Shown here piece by piece: positions 1 to 6,766 of a stretch of DNA of 12,472 bases. The notes below the pieces were generated by a model. That model saw only the letters and a list, made by a program, of their open reading frames with translations, was not told the origin of the DNA and ran no database searches. The stretch spans positions 1 through 12,472 of the forward strand of contig NZ_JAIWNS010000154.1 of NCBI RefSeq assembly GCF_020216685.1, written 5' to 3'. Source of the stretch: Methanospirillum hungatei. GTDB taxonomy: Archaea > Halobacteriota > Methanomicrobia > Methanomicrobiales > Methanospirillaceae. Position numbers and translations under genes: made by a program. Numbering within the stretch: the first letter of the stretch is position 1; the number at the start of each line of letters is the position of its first letter.

Positions 1-508
1 CTGCACTTTTTACTTTGATCTTGAAAGGTGCATCTGCAGGCTGGTACCCTGGACGGGTGATGATGCTCTGCATGTTGGTCTCAACGACAAAGTTACCGTA
101 GTTGCCTACTGGAATTGCCTTGCCAGTCACATCCTCATTTACGGTTCCGTCCCAGATCTTAAGATTGAGGGATGGTTCCTTAATGTTGAATGCGAGCGGG
201 CCTTTTACGCTGCCGTTCCACTGATACCAGTTGCCGGTCTTTCCGACGAAGATATCAGGAGAAACATAAAATGACTGTGCGTTGGTAACCTGCTGAATAT
301 CTGCAGGCTGCTCAGTCTCAGTGTTGGTACCTGGCTGCCACCATGCAATCTGGCTTGAGCCACCGGTAGCTGCAGAGACATCAAGTCCCTTCTCACCAAG
401 GAAAACTTCTCCTCCGGCGGGGATCTTGTTGATTGCTGCAGTAGCGGGGAATGCCATGATTGCAAGTGCGACAAGCACCATCATGACAACTGCAAATCGT
501 GCGTTCAT
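1..508 (-). CDS. Surface-layer type protein, DUF3821-like, N-terminal part
   Basis: This reading frame starts at 508 and runs off the left edge after 169 codons, so the C-terminus is missing. Residues 1-24 look like a Sec signal peptide: a short N-region with one Arg, a hydrophobic stretch VVMMVLVALAIMAF, then a likely cut after PATA. The mature part begins AINKIPAGGEVFLGE and contains SPDIFVGKTGNWYQWNG followed by a beta-rich segment. This pattern is typical of DUF3821 secreted proteins of Methanomicrobiales, several of which are annotated as S-layer glycoproteins. It is therefore probably exported and displayed on the cell surface. The start at 508 has a strong Shine-Dalgarno GGAGG at 516-520 with 7-nt spacing. 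An in-frame ATG at 544 would add 12 residues before the signal peptide but has no good ribosome site. The family assignment is from motif memory; structural versus adhesive role cannot be told from this fragment. Confidence 0.8.
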   Translation of the reverse strand, partial: MNARFAVVMMVLVALAIMAFPATAAINKIPAGGEVFLGEKGLDVSAATGGSSQIAWWQPGTNTETEQPADIQQVTNAQSFYVSPDIFVGKTGNWYQWNGSVKGPLAFNIKEPSLNLKIWDGTVNEDVTGKAIPVGNYGNFVVETNMQSIITRPGYQPADAPFKIKVKSA

Positions 509-583
509 TACATGTCCTCCGAATGAATACAACCCATACCTCATACAACCGGCTATCTATCCTGATGTATGAAGATATGGAAT

Positions 584-606
584 ACTCCGAGAGTAACTCC
601 GAAGTA
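584..606 (-). repeat. Tandem imperfect direct repeat at the predicted transcription start
   Basis: Two adjacent copies are visible on the plus strand: ACTCCGAGAGTA (584-595) and ACTCCGAAGTA (596-606). They differ by one inserted base. The block also has some dyad character, with ATACT at 582-586 facing AGTAT at 603-607. It lies about where transcription of the surface-protein gene should begin, so it could be an operator. No regulator is known for it. Confidence 0.4.
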
Positions 607-625
607 TCATTACTTAGTTGTCTGG

Positions 626-638
626 TATATTTTATATT
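626..638 (-). promoter_or_regulatory. TATA box for the surface-protein gene
   Basis: On the minus strand this reads AATATAAAATATA, a good archaeal box A. It predicts a transcription start near 602-608 and a leader of about 95 nt before the start codon at 508. Inferred from sequence only. Confidence 0.5.
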
Positions 639-1007
639 CTTGTGATCCGTTTTGTGACTGAAAGTTGAATCACAGAGAGGGGAGGAGAGTAAAAACCGAT
701 AAAGAGAGCCACTTTGTTAAAAATACTCAAATATATCTCCCATTTTAAGGAGTCAGAGAAAGTATTTAATATATTGTGAAGAGACCTAAAACTCATAACT
801 ATTTTTCCTAAATGGATCAGCGCCAGAGAAGTCAATATCTGAGCGCGTTCATTCGGTCTATCAGGTCATTCCCATACCGCTGCCCCATCCGGCATGATAA
901 TTCTATAACGAGAAAGTAGGTTTTTATGACTGATCCATGTTACAGACACAGTAAATTGGTTCAATCAGACTGATGAAAATCTTTTCAGAACAAGAGCCCT
1001 GATTTTA

Positions 1008-1019
1008 ATGAAAAATTGA
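1008..1019 (-). terminator. Possible T-tract terminator for tRNA-Thr
   Basis: On the minus strand, about 25 nt past the tRNA 3' end, the sequence reads CAATTTTTCATT. Short T-tracts commonly end archaeal tRNA transcripts. The evidence is only base composition and position. Confidence 0.3.
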
Positions 1020-1041
1020 GACGGTTTGTCAATAATAGGAA

Positions 1042-1114
1042 AGCCTCAGCCGAGATTTGAACTCGGGACCTGTTGATTACAAGTCAACCGCTCTGCCAGC
1101 TAAGCCACTGAGGC
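1042..1114 (-). tRNA. tRNA-Thr (anticodon UGU)
   Basis: The minus strand folds into a complete cloverleaf. The acceptor stem is GCCTCAG/CTGAGGC with seven pairs. The D-arm stem is GCTT/GAGC. The anticodon arm is GTTGA-CTTGTAA-TCAAC, giving anticodon UGU, which reads ACA. The T-arm is CCGAG-TTCAAAT-CTCGG. The discriminator base is U (position 1042), as expected for archaeal threonine tRNAs. CCA is not encoded and must be added after transcription. No intron is present. U36 and A37 in the anticodon loop make it a normal substrate for t6A37 modification, the reaction that needs the KEOPS subunit Pcc1 encoded at 4307-4567. Confidence 0.97.
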
Positions 1115-1197
1115 GCGGGAACAACTTATACTTCTCAACACTTAAAGGTGATGTTTGATCGGTTTCTTTTTCCTGCTCTGGTACAGAACAATCAGGA
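1115..1197. promoter_or_regulatory. Shared divergent promoter region, tRNA-Thr and mmp10
   Basis: Only 83 nt separate the 5' end of the tRNA from the mmp10 start, so both divergent promoters must lie here. Candidate TATA-like elements are CTTTAAG, read on the minus strand at 1147-1141 and about 30 nt from the tRNA 5' end, and CTTATAC at about 1124-1130 on the plus strand. The CTTTAAG element is palindromic and could serve either direction. The assignments are inferred. Confidence 0.4.
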
Positions 1198-2424
1198 ATG
1201 GTACAGCTGACCGTGGACATAGGAGGCAGACCCGGGATAGACTGCCGCGGATTTTGTGCATACTGTTATTTCAAACACGCACGGGATCTCCCTGCATTTG
1301 GATGTAAATACTGTCTTCCTTTCACAAAAGGCTGTGATTATTGTTCACGGAGTGTCCAGGAGAAGTATTCAGGCTTTATCCCATTGCAGGAGGTTGCGGG
1401 AAAAGTACTTGCAGACCTTCAGATGCTCACCGGTGACCTGACAAGGATTACGATTTCTGGTGGTGGAGACCCCAGTTGTTACCCGGAATTTACTGACCTG
1501 ATGGAACTATTGTCCTCTCTTGAAGCACCTATCCACATTGGATATACCAGCGGGAAGGGATTTGATAATCCGGATATTGCAGAATTTTTGATAGAGAACG
1601 GCCTTCAGGAGATTTCTTTTACAGTATTTGCCCATGACCCTGAACTTCGCCGGAAATATATGAAAGATCCAACACCTGAAGCTTCCCTGGAAACGCTTCA
1701 CAGGCTTGCACAAAAAATAGAGGTATACGCCGCGCTGGTAATTCTGCCAGGAGTGAATGACGACAAAGTTCTGGCTGATACCATCAGATGGCTGGAGAAG
1801 GCCGGAGTGAAAGGTGCTATTCTGATGCGCTTTGCAAACACTCCGGAGCAGGGCCTTATCCTGCAGAATGCACCCATTATCCCGGGACAACGAATCCATA
1901 CCCCTCTCGAATTTGCCGATCTGGTAAAGGAAACACAAAAGATTACCATTATGAGGATCTCCGGAACGCCCCTGTATGACCCAGATCTTGGTTCTCCATT
2001 CATTCTGGTCCATGAACCAGATTATCTTCAAACTCTTCCCATGATATCCAGGCATGCCGGAGTCATTACCGGTGCAATAGCAGGTCCTTTTCTGGATCAG
2101 ATCCTCAGAGCAAGAGGAGGTGAGGATCTTATCTTCATGGTGAAAAAAGAGATCGCGGATCTCATCACCATAGAAGATATTCAGGAGTTGGATCTCTCCA
2201 CCCTGCCGGATACGGTAATTTTACCGGGGAGATCTTTTATTCATATATCTGAAGCAGAAAAGGTGCTCTCCGCAGATGGAAGATCCAGAACTGTCATTCG
2301 TGGACCGGATATGCTCACTGCTGACGGTGAGACATCTATGGGAATGACCAGGGATGAGGTTCTTGCTCTTGAACTGGAGGGGTGCCGCACCCTTATCAAT
2401 CTCATCAACCAATGGGGTACCTGA
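1198..2424 (+). CDS. mmp10: Mmp10-type radical SAM protein (McrA arginine methyltransferase)
   Basis: This 408-residue protein matches the Mmp10 family (methanogenesis marker 10). In characterised methanogens, Mmp10 is a cobalamin-dependent radical SAM enzyme that makes 5-C-methylarginine in the McrA subunit of methyl-coenzyme M reductase. Visible motifs: a CX3CX2C radical SAM cluster motif at C16-C20-C23 (DCRGFCAYCYFK), a second four-cysteine set C36/C39/C46/C49 likely binding a metal, a SAM-binding ISGGGDP at 86-92, and YTSGKGF with Y116. That tyrosine corresponds, as I recall the solved Methanosarcina structure, to the residue that ligates the cluster iron. ATG 1198 is the only plausible start, because the frame is closed upstream at 1156-1158 and the N-terminus MVQLTVDIGG matches the family. 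AGGA lies directly against the ATG, so the ribosome site is poor. No mcr genes are in the window. The family call is strong; activity is inferred. Confidence 0.93.
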   Translation: MVQLTVDIGGRPGIDCRGFCAYCYFKHARDLPAFGCKYCLPFTKGCDYCSRSVQEKYSGFIPLQEVAGKVLADLQMLTGDLTRITISGGGDPSCYPEFTDLMELLSSLEAPIHIGYTSGKGFDNPDIAEFLIENGLQEISFTVFAHDPELRRKYMKDPTPEASLETLHRLAQKIEVYAALVILPGVNDDKVLADTIRWLEKAGVKGAILMRFANTPEQGLILQNAPIIPGQRIHTPLEFADLVKETQKITIMRISGTPLYDPDLGSPFILVHEPDYLQTLPMISRHAGVITGAIAGPFLDQILRARGGEDLIFMVKKEIADLITIEDIQELDLSTLPDTVILPGRSFIHISEAEKVLSADGRSRTVIRGPDMLTADGETSMGMTRDEVLALELEGCRTLINLINQWGT

Positions 2425-2611
2425 CGGGTATCCTTATCACCTGCCAAGAATCATATTATACCGCACTTTTTATAGTGCTGGCAGACGCAAGTCCGACGTG
2501 ATTTTCATCACTGCCCGTAATGGGCTTTGGGATTGCAGAGAGTTAGCAGATTAGTCGTATCTGACTCTTTTCTCTCTCAGGATTTTGCTCTGTTTACAGG
2601 AGGATTTAGAA
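2425..2611 (+). promoter_or_regulatory. Promoter and leader of the rps15 cluster
   Basis: A TATA-like TTTTTATAG at 2467-2475 lies inside a perfect 5-bp dyad, GCACT (2463-2467) and AGTGC (2474-2478). A second candidate, CATATTATA, is just upstream. Either would give a leader of roughly 110-130 nt. The leader contains a small hairpin GCCC-GTAAT-GGGC (about 2513-2525) and a strong Shine-Dalgarno AGGAGGA at 2598-2604. No other gene fits here. Confidence 0.4.
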
Positions 2612-3070
2612 ATGGCACGAATGCATGCCCGTAGAAGAGGTATTTCACGTTCAGTCAGACCGTACCGGACACAGGCTCCGGAGTGGTCGAACACTGACAA
2701 GGAAGCCATCATCAAGCAGATAGTAGACCTGCGCAGACAAGGAAGCTCAACAGCCGAGATCGGGCTTGTAATGAGAGACAAATATGGTGTCCCCAGTGTC
2801 AAGCTCGCAACCGGAAAGAAGATCACCCAGATCCTGCGTGACAATGATCTTGCATCAGAAATCCCTGAGGACCTCCGCAATCTGATAGAGAAAGCCCTTG
2901 GAATGCGCAAGCATCTCGCAGAAAACAAGCGGGACATTCATAATAAACGCCAGCTCATGCTGACTGAATCAAAAGTCCGCAGACTGGTCAAATACTATGT
3001 AGGCAGCAAAAAGCTTCCAAAAGGCTGGGTTTACAAACCGGAAACTGCAGAAATTCTCCTGTCCAGATAA
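2612..3070 (+). CDS. rps15: 30S ribosomal protein S15 (uS15), archaeal type
   Basis: The 152-residue product begins MARMHARRRGISRSVRPYR and continues with the archaeal/eukaryotic long form of S15: a basic N-terminal extension, then the helical 16S rRNA-binding domain. The C-terminal half includes NKRDIHNKRQLMLTESKVRR and ends YYVGSKKLPKGWVYKPETAEILLSR. It binds the central domain of 16S rRNA in the small subunit. The frame also opens at 2585, but that would add MLCLQEDLE and place the AGGAGGA ribosome site inside the gene. The ATG at 2612, 8 nt after GGAGG, is the correct start. The DHH gene follows after 13 nt, which suggests co-transcription. Confidence 0.97.
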   Translation: MARMHARRRGISRSVRPYRTQAPEWSNTDKEAIIKQIVDLRRQGSSTAEIGLVMRDKYGVPSVKLATGKKITQILRDNDLASEIPEDLRNLIEKALGMRKHLAENKRDIHNKRQLMLTESKVRRLVKYYVGSKKLPKGWVYKPETAEILLSR

Positions 3071-3083
3071 TCCTACGGTTGAA

Positions 3084-4310
3084 ATGTCCATAGAAACTGC
3101 TGCAAAAGACCTTGCATATGAATTATCCAGACAGAGTTCTGTTGAAATACTCTGTCATCATGATGCAGACGGGATAGCAGCAGGATCGATCATGGCGATG
3201 GCCCTGTACCGGGCTGGCATTCCATTCAGACTTCGGATAACTCACCGGTTGTCTGAAGATACTATTCCGAAGACCAGGCCATTGCTTCTTTGTGATCTTG
3301 GTGCAGGTCTTGCCGGATTACCTGAAGAGACGATGGTCATTGATCATCACCTCCCTTTCTTTGAAGGGCCGCATCATGTGAACCCAAGACATGACGGGAT
3401 CGATGGAGACACCGACCTCTGCGCAGCGGGAACTGCATATCTGGTAGCCAATGCTCTTGGAGATAACCGTGATCTTGCAGGACTCACACTCCTTGGCGTC
3501 ATCGGAGACGGGCAGACTTTGACCGGAAAGAACCAGGATATCTATCTTGGTGCCCTAGGGAATGGAATCATCAGTAAAAAGAGGGGAATTATTCTTCCAG
3601 GCAGAACACCTGCCGAGCAGATTGAGCTCTCAACAGAACCATTTCTCTATGGGATTTCCGGCTCAAAGGAGGAATCCCTCAATATTATTCAAGCATCAAC
3701 GATTGATGATACCCTGCAGGGAGATATACTCTGCTCACTCCTTGTTCTGCAGGCCGCAGAGAGGTGCAGACCTGAAACCTTGGATTCAATATGGGGAGAC
3801 ATGTGGATGCTGGAACGGGAAGTGATTGAGCATGCGCACAATATGGCATTTATAGTGGATTCATGTGGAAAAGCAGGTCATGGAAGCATTGCAGTTTCAC
3901 TCTGTCTTCGTTCATCAAAACTGACCGAAAAGGCCTATGAGATAGCACGAACGCATCGTCTGGCCCTCATTCAGGAGATGAACCAATTCCTTGCTAGTTC
4001 ACATGAGAATAAGAAAGGCCCGATCATGTGCAGCGATCAACATCTCACCAGTGACCTTGCCGATACCGTATTTCGAAATATTCCAGACAGTTCCCCCGTA
4101 ATTATTGCAGTGCAAAAAAATGACGGGACCTGCTCTTGTTCCATACGAACCGACGGCAGGAGCGGAAAATATGCAGGAGAGATCGTCCACCAGCTGGCTC
4201 TTGAATATGGAGGATATGGAGGAGGCCATCAGAACAGGGCAGGAGCGACCGTTGCTTGCGAATATCTTGATACATTTTCATCAAAGGTTGTTGAGGCCTT
4301 CAGCTCATGA
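3084..4310 (+). CDS. DHH-family phosphoesterase, RecJ-like
   Basis: The 408-residue protein shows the DHH superfamily signature in order: HHDADG (25-30), DLG (71-73), DHH (87-89) and GDG (141-143) for the two-metal site. A C-terminal DHHA1-type substrate domain ends in GGGHQNRAGATV (379-390). Archaeal members are RecJ-like single-strand nucleases, some of them bound to GINS at the replication fork (GAN); others cleave nano-RNA or cyclic dinucleotide products. Which activity applies here cannot be decided from sequence. All metal-binding positions appear intact. It sits 13 nt after rps15 with a weak ribosome site (GGTTGA just before the ATG), and its stop overlaps the pcc1 start by 4 nt (ATGA). 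It is therefore probably translated in the same operon. Confidence 0.88.
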   Translation: MSIETAAKDLAYELSRQSSVEILCHHDADGIAAGSIMAMALYRAGIPFRLRITHRLSEDTIPKTRPLLLCDLGAGLAGLPEETMVIDHHLPFFEGPHHVNPRHDGIDGDTDLCAAGTAYLVANALGDNRDLAGLTLLGVIGDGQTLTGKNQDIYLGALGNGIISKKRGIILPGRTPAEQIELSTEPFLYGISGSKEESLNIIQASTIDDTLQGDILCSLLVLQAAERCRPETLDSIWGDMWMLEREVIEHAHNMAFIVDSCGKAGHGSIAVSLCLRSSKLTEKAYEIARTHRLALIQEMNQFLASSHENKKGPIMCSDQHLTSDLADTVFRNIPDSSPVIIAVQKNDGTCSCSIRTDGRSGKYAGEIVHQLALEYGGYGGGHQNRAGATVACEYLDTFSSKVVEAFSS

Positions 4311-4567
4311 ATATTCAGGGAATCATCCGGACAACTCATGACCATGCACAATGTATTGCGGATTCGATATCTGTCGATAACCTGTCAGAGATGAAAACGT
4401 ATGCTGAGGGGAGTTATGTTATCACACAGATCACAAGTACCAAAGTCCGGTCAGTCATCGCCTCAATGGACGATTATCTTATGAATCTCACCGTAGCAGA
4501 AGAGGTTTGTGAAAAATCCTCACAAACGTCAGATCAGGAGTTTCACAATAATACCGGGAGAAACTAA
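4307..4567 (+). CDS. pcc1: KEOPS complex subunit Pcc1
   Basis: This small protein of 86 residues has the Pcc1 layout: two N-terminal beta strands (about 1-15 and 33-43), then a helix with STKVRSVIASMDDYLMNLTVAEEV (44-67). The middle of that helix matches the usual pattern of a Ser/Thr-Leu-rich turn followed by DDYL-N-VAEE. Pcc1 dimerises and joins Kae1, Bud32 and Cgi121 to form KEOPS, which completes t6A at position 37 of ANN-decoding tRNAs. The last 18 residues are polar and look disordered. Its ATG overlaps the upstream stop (ATGA), indicating translational coupling to the DHH gene. The other KEOPS genes are not in this window. Small size limits certainty, but the context with ribosomal protein genes supports the call. 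Confidence 0.85.
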   Translation: MNIQGIIRTTHDHAQCIADSISVDNLSEMKTYAEGSYVITQITSTKVRSVIASMDDYLMNLTVAEEVCEKSSQTSDQEFHNNTGRN

Positions 4568-4637
4568 CCGGTTGAATTATTTGACATCAATACAGGAAGT
4601 CAGAACATATGCATCATAATGAAAAAAGGTGTGAATA

Positions 4638-5234
4638 ATGGCAGCGAAAAAACCAACAGGCAGAAGAGTCGACGGATGGAAAGCAAAATCCTGGTATAAG
4701 GTGTACAGCCCTGACAATGTGGGTAAAGTATACCTTGGTGACACCGTGGCAGATGATCCGTCCAAACTTATGGGACGGGTCATGCAGGCACCGCTCTCAG
4801 AACTGGTAAACGACTATACCAAGCAGAATGTGAAGATGAAGTTTGCAATCACGAATGTAGCAGGTGATGCAGCATACACCTCATTCATTGGTCATGAACT
4901 TGCGCGTGATTTTATCAGATCACTGGTAAAACGCCGTACCTCACGGATTGACTGTGTGGTAAACTTTGTCAGCAAGGATGGTTGCAAGGTCCGTGCAACA
5001 GTAACCTGTTTCACGCTCACCCGTGCAGATCAGAGTCAGCAGCATGAGATAAGAAGAATTCTTACCGATGATGTTCTGACCTTTGGCAAAGAGAATGAAC
5101 TCGGTGTTTTTGTGAACAATATCATCAACGGCGATCTTGCAAAGGAACTCTTTAAGAAAGTAAAAGAGCTCCATCCGGTTCGTCGCGTTGAAGTAATCAA
5201 AACCAAGGTTGAGCTCCCGAAGAGTTCTGCCTGA
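4638..5234 (+). CDS. rps3ae: 30S ribosomal protein S3Ae (eS1)
   Basis: The 198-residue product is the archaeal/eukaryotic eS1 protein. The N-terminus is basic (MAAKKPTGRRVDGWKAKSWY), followed by the family's VYSPDNVG and a beta-barrel region with LARDFIRSLVKRRTSRID at about 89-106. The C-terminal helix-turn ends HPVRRVEVIKTKVELPKSSA. It sits on the small-subunit platform near the mRNA exit. The ribosome site AAGGTGTGA at 4626-4634 is well spaced from ATG 4638. The 70-nt gap after pcc1 is compatible with continued transcription from the rps15 promoter, although AT-rich sequence there could hold a second promoter. A nine-codon reading frame (4609-4638) ends on the start codon as TAATG. Confidence 0.96.
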   Translation: MAAKKPTGRRVDGWKAKSWYKVYSPDNVGKVYLGDTVADDPSKLMGRVMQAPLSELVNDYTKQNVKMKFAITNVAGDAAYTSFIGHELARDFIRSLVKRRTSRIDCVVNFVSKDGCKVRATVTCFTLTRADQSQQHEIRRILTDDVLTFGKENELGVFVNNIINGDLAKELFKKVKELHPVRRVEVIKTKVELPKSSA

Positions 5235-5237
5235 AAC

Positions 5238-5262
5238 TTTTTTTTTTTTTTATTTTTTATTT
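5238..5262 (+). terminator. Long T-tract terminator after rps3ae
   Basis: Directly after the rps3ae stop there are fourteen T (5238-5251), then TATTTTTTATTT. No stem precedes it. Archaeal RNA polymerase ends transcription at U-rich tracts alone, so this is a convincing end for the rps15-DHH-pcc1-rps3ae unit. Confidence 0.75.
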
Positions 5263-5334
5263 CTCAGGGGCTAAACGTATCCTGTTCCCATCATCAGCAG
5301 ATCCGGTGATCATCGTGATGTAGGGGGAAGACCA

Positions 5335-5400
5335 ATGGTACTGACAATTCAAATAGATCAGGGTCTTATTACCAGAATCCAGGTGTACTGTAATGCTTGA
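5335..5400 (+). promoter_or_regulatory. serS leader with a putative 21-codon upstream ORF
   Basis: Within the 130-nt gap between the T-tract and serS, an ATG at 5335 is preceded by AGGGGGAAG, a strong ribosome site. It opens a frame of 21 residues (MVLTIQIDQGLITRIQVYCNA) whose stop (5398-5400) lies just inside serS. The serS ribosome site AGGTG (5381-5385) is embedded in this small frame. That layout would allow translational coupling or leader control. The peptide has no serine codons, so it is not a classical serine-sensing attenuator, and it may be a chance ORF. No clear TATA box was found for serS in this gap. Confidence 0.25.
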
Positions 5401-6670
5401 TATACGATTTGTCCGGGCAAACCCTGATGCCATCAGGGATGATCTCAAGAAAAGAAATGATATGGAGAAGTTGGCATGGATAGATGACCTGCTTGTTCAG
5501 GATATCCGTCACCGTGAACTTATTGGGCAGACCAATGAATTGCGGCGAAGACGAAACTCCATCTCATATGACATAAACCGTGCAAAAAAAGCAGGAGAAG
5601 ATGCATCAGCACTCATCGCTGAAGCTGCAGGGCTCCCCGGACGCATAAAAGAGAATGAAGCAGAGATGGAGGAGAACACGAAAAAGATACGGTATTACCT
5701 CATGCGTATCCCGAATATTCTCCATGAGAGTGTTCCGGTTGGTGCTGATGATACCCAGAATGTCGAGGTGAAGAGATATGGCACTCCCCGGACCTTTTCC
5801 TTCGAACTTAAAAACCATGGGCAACTTGCTGCAGATAATGGCTGGGCTGATTTTGAACGTGCAACCAAAACATCAGGTGCGGGATTTTATTTTCTGAAAG
5901 GAAATCTGGTGCTTCTAGATCTCGCCCTTCAGAGATTTTCCCTTGATATTTTAATGGAAAAAGGGTATACGCCCATCATACCTCCATATATGATTAACCG
6001 GAAATCATACGAGGAAGTTACCGATCTTGATGATTTTGAAAAGGTCATGTATAAAATTGAGGATGATGATGCATACCTGATCGCCACCAGTGAGCATCCG
6101 ATGGCAGCAATGTACCAGGATGAAATTTTTGAAGAGAAGGATCTGCCACTCAGACTTGCAGGACTCTCACCATGTTTCAGGCGGGAGATCGGATCTCATG
6201 GTCTGGATACAAAGGGCCTCTTCCGCGTCCATCAGTTCCATAAGGTAGAGCAGTTTGTCTACTGTCATCCGGATGATTCATGGACAATTCATGAAGAACT
6301 TCGTGAAAATGCTGAGGAGATATTCCAGAAACTTGAGATCCCGTACCGGGTAGTGAATATCTGCACTGGTGATATCGGAACGGTTGCAGCAAAGAAATAT
6401 GATATTGAGGCCTGGATGCCCCGTGAAAACGAGTATCGTGAAGTGGTTTCGTGTTCAAACTGCACCACATATCAGGCAGTCAGGTTAAATATCAGAGTCA
6501 GGGACAAAGAGGATTTTGAGTCAAAACAGTTTGTTCATACCCTGAATTCTACCGCCATTGCAACTTCACGTGCCATGCGGGCAATTCTTGAAAATAATCA
6601 GCAGGAAGACGGCTCTGTAGAAATCCCAAGGGTGCTCAGGCCATACATGAATGGCAAAGAAGTTCTATAA
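5393..6670 (+). CDS. serS: Seryl-tRNA synthetase, common (bacterial/eukaryotic) type
   Basis: This 425-residue class II synthetase charges tRNA-Ser (and tRNA-Sec where present) with serine. Residues about 30-105 form the long antiparallel coiled-coil arm that grips the variable arm of tRNA-Ser. The catalytic core shows the serine-binding TSEHP loop (232-236), motif 2 CFRREIGSHG (261-270) with the following loop to HQFHKVEQF (280-288), and motif 3 with GSVEIPRVLRPYM (407-419). Length and order fit the common SerRS, not the rare zinc-dependent form of some methanogens. The start at 5393 has AGGTG 7 nt upstream, and the N-terminus MLDIRFVRANPDAIRDDL matches the family exactly. It is transcribed after the rps3ae terminator, so it probably has its own promoter. 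A T-tract follows at 6730-6737. Confidence 0.98.
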   Translation: MLDIRFVRANPDAIRDDLKKRNDMEKLAWIDDLLVQDIRHRELIGQTNELRRRRNSISYDINRAKKAGEDASALIAEAAGLPGRIKENEAEMEENTKKIRYYLMRIPNILHESVPVGADDTQNVEVKRYGTPRTFSFELKNHGQLAADNGWADFERATKTSGAGFYFLKGNLVLLDLALQRFSLDILMEKGYTPIIPPYMINRKSYEEVTDLDDFEKVMYKIEDDDAYLIATSEHPMAAMYQDEIFEEKDLPLRLAGLSPCFRREIGSHGLDTKGLFRVHQFHKVEQFVYCHPDDSWTIHEELRENAEEIFQKLEIPYRVVNICTGDIGTVAAKKYDIEAWMPRENEYREVVSCSNCTTYQAVRLNIRVRDKEDFESKQFVHTLNSTAIATSRAMRAILENNQQEDGSVEIPRVLRPYMNGKEVL

Positions 6671-6686
6671 GAGCTGAATTTGCAAT

Positions 6687-6738
6687 TGTATTCTTTTTGC
6701 CTGACCCGGGCATTTCAAACCGATAGTTCTTTTTTTTC
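6687..6738 (+). terminator. T-tract terminator after serS
   Basis: Two T-rich tracts lie in the 96-nt gap after serS: ATTCTTTTTG near 6690 and TTCTTTTTTTTC ending at 6738. The second has eight consecutive T and is the more likely end point. No strong stem was found. Confidence 0.5.
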
Positions 6739-6766
6739 ATAGTCCTAACAGGTTCTGACTTGAAAT

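Larger units (their letters stand above)
509..1041. other. Gene-poor AT-rich intergenic region
   Basis: This 533-nt gap holds the promoter and leader of the surface-protein gene at its left end and the 3' flank of the tRNA at its right end. Between about 650 and 1000 no convincing gene is seen. The one modest frame (835 down to 632, minus) needs a TTG start, has no ribosome site and reads as low-information hydrophobic sequence. A patch at about 838-905 is richer in G+C than its surroundings, but every frame through it is broken by stops. It could be a decayed coding remnant or a structured element; neither can be shown. Confidence 0.5.

Noticed and set aside
509..544. In-frame upstream ATG at 544 for the surface protein
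   Set aside because: It has a poor ribosome site and would put twelve residues ahead of a well-formed signal peptide; the GGAGG at 516-520 points to 508.
632..835. Minus-strand frame of 67 codons in the intergenic gap
   Set aside because: It needs a TTG start, has no ribosome site, and overlaps the predicted surface-gene TATA box at its 3' end. The product shows no recognisable features.
1507..2055. Minus-strand 182-codon frame inside mmp10
   Set aside because: It is antisense to a clearly recognised family protein and its translation resembles no domain.
2585..2611. Longer start for rps15 at 2585
   Set aside because: It would bury the AGGAGGA ribosome site in the coding region and add nine residues foreign to the S15 family.
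2551..2937. Minus-strand 128-codon frame across rps15
   Set aside because: It is antisense to a ribosomal protein; its Arg/Ser-rich content is the usual shadow of a basic gene.
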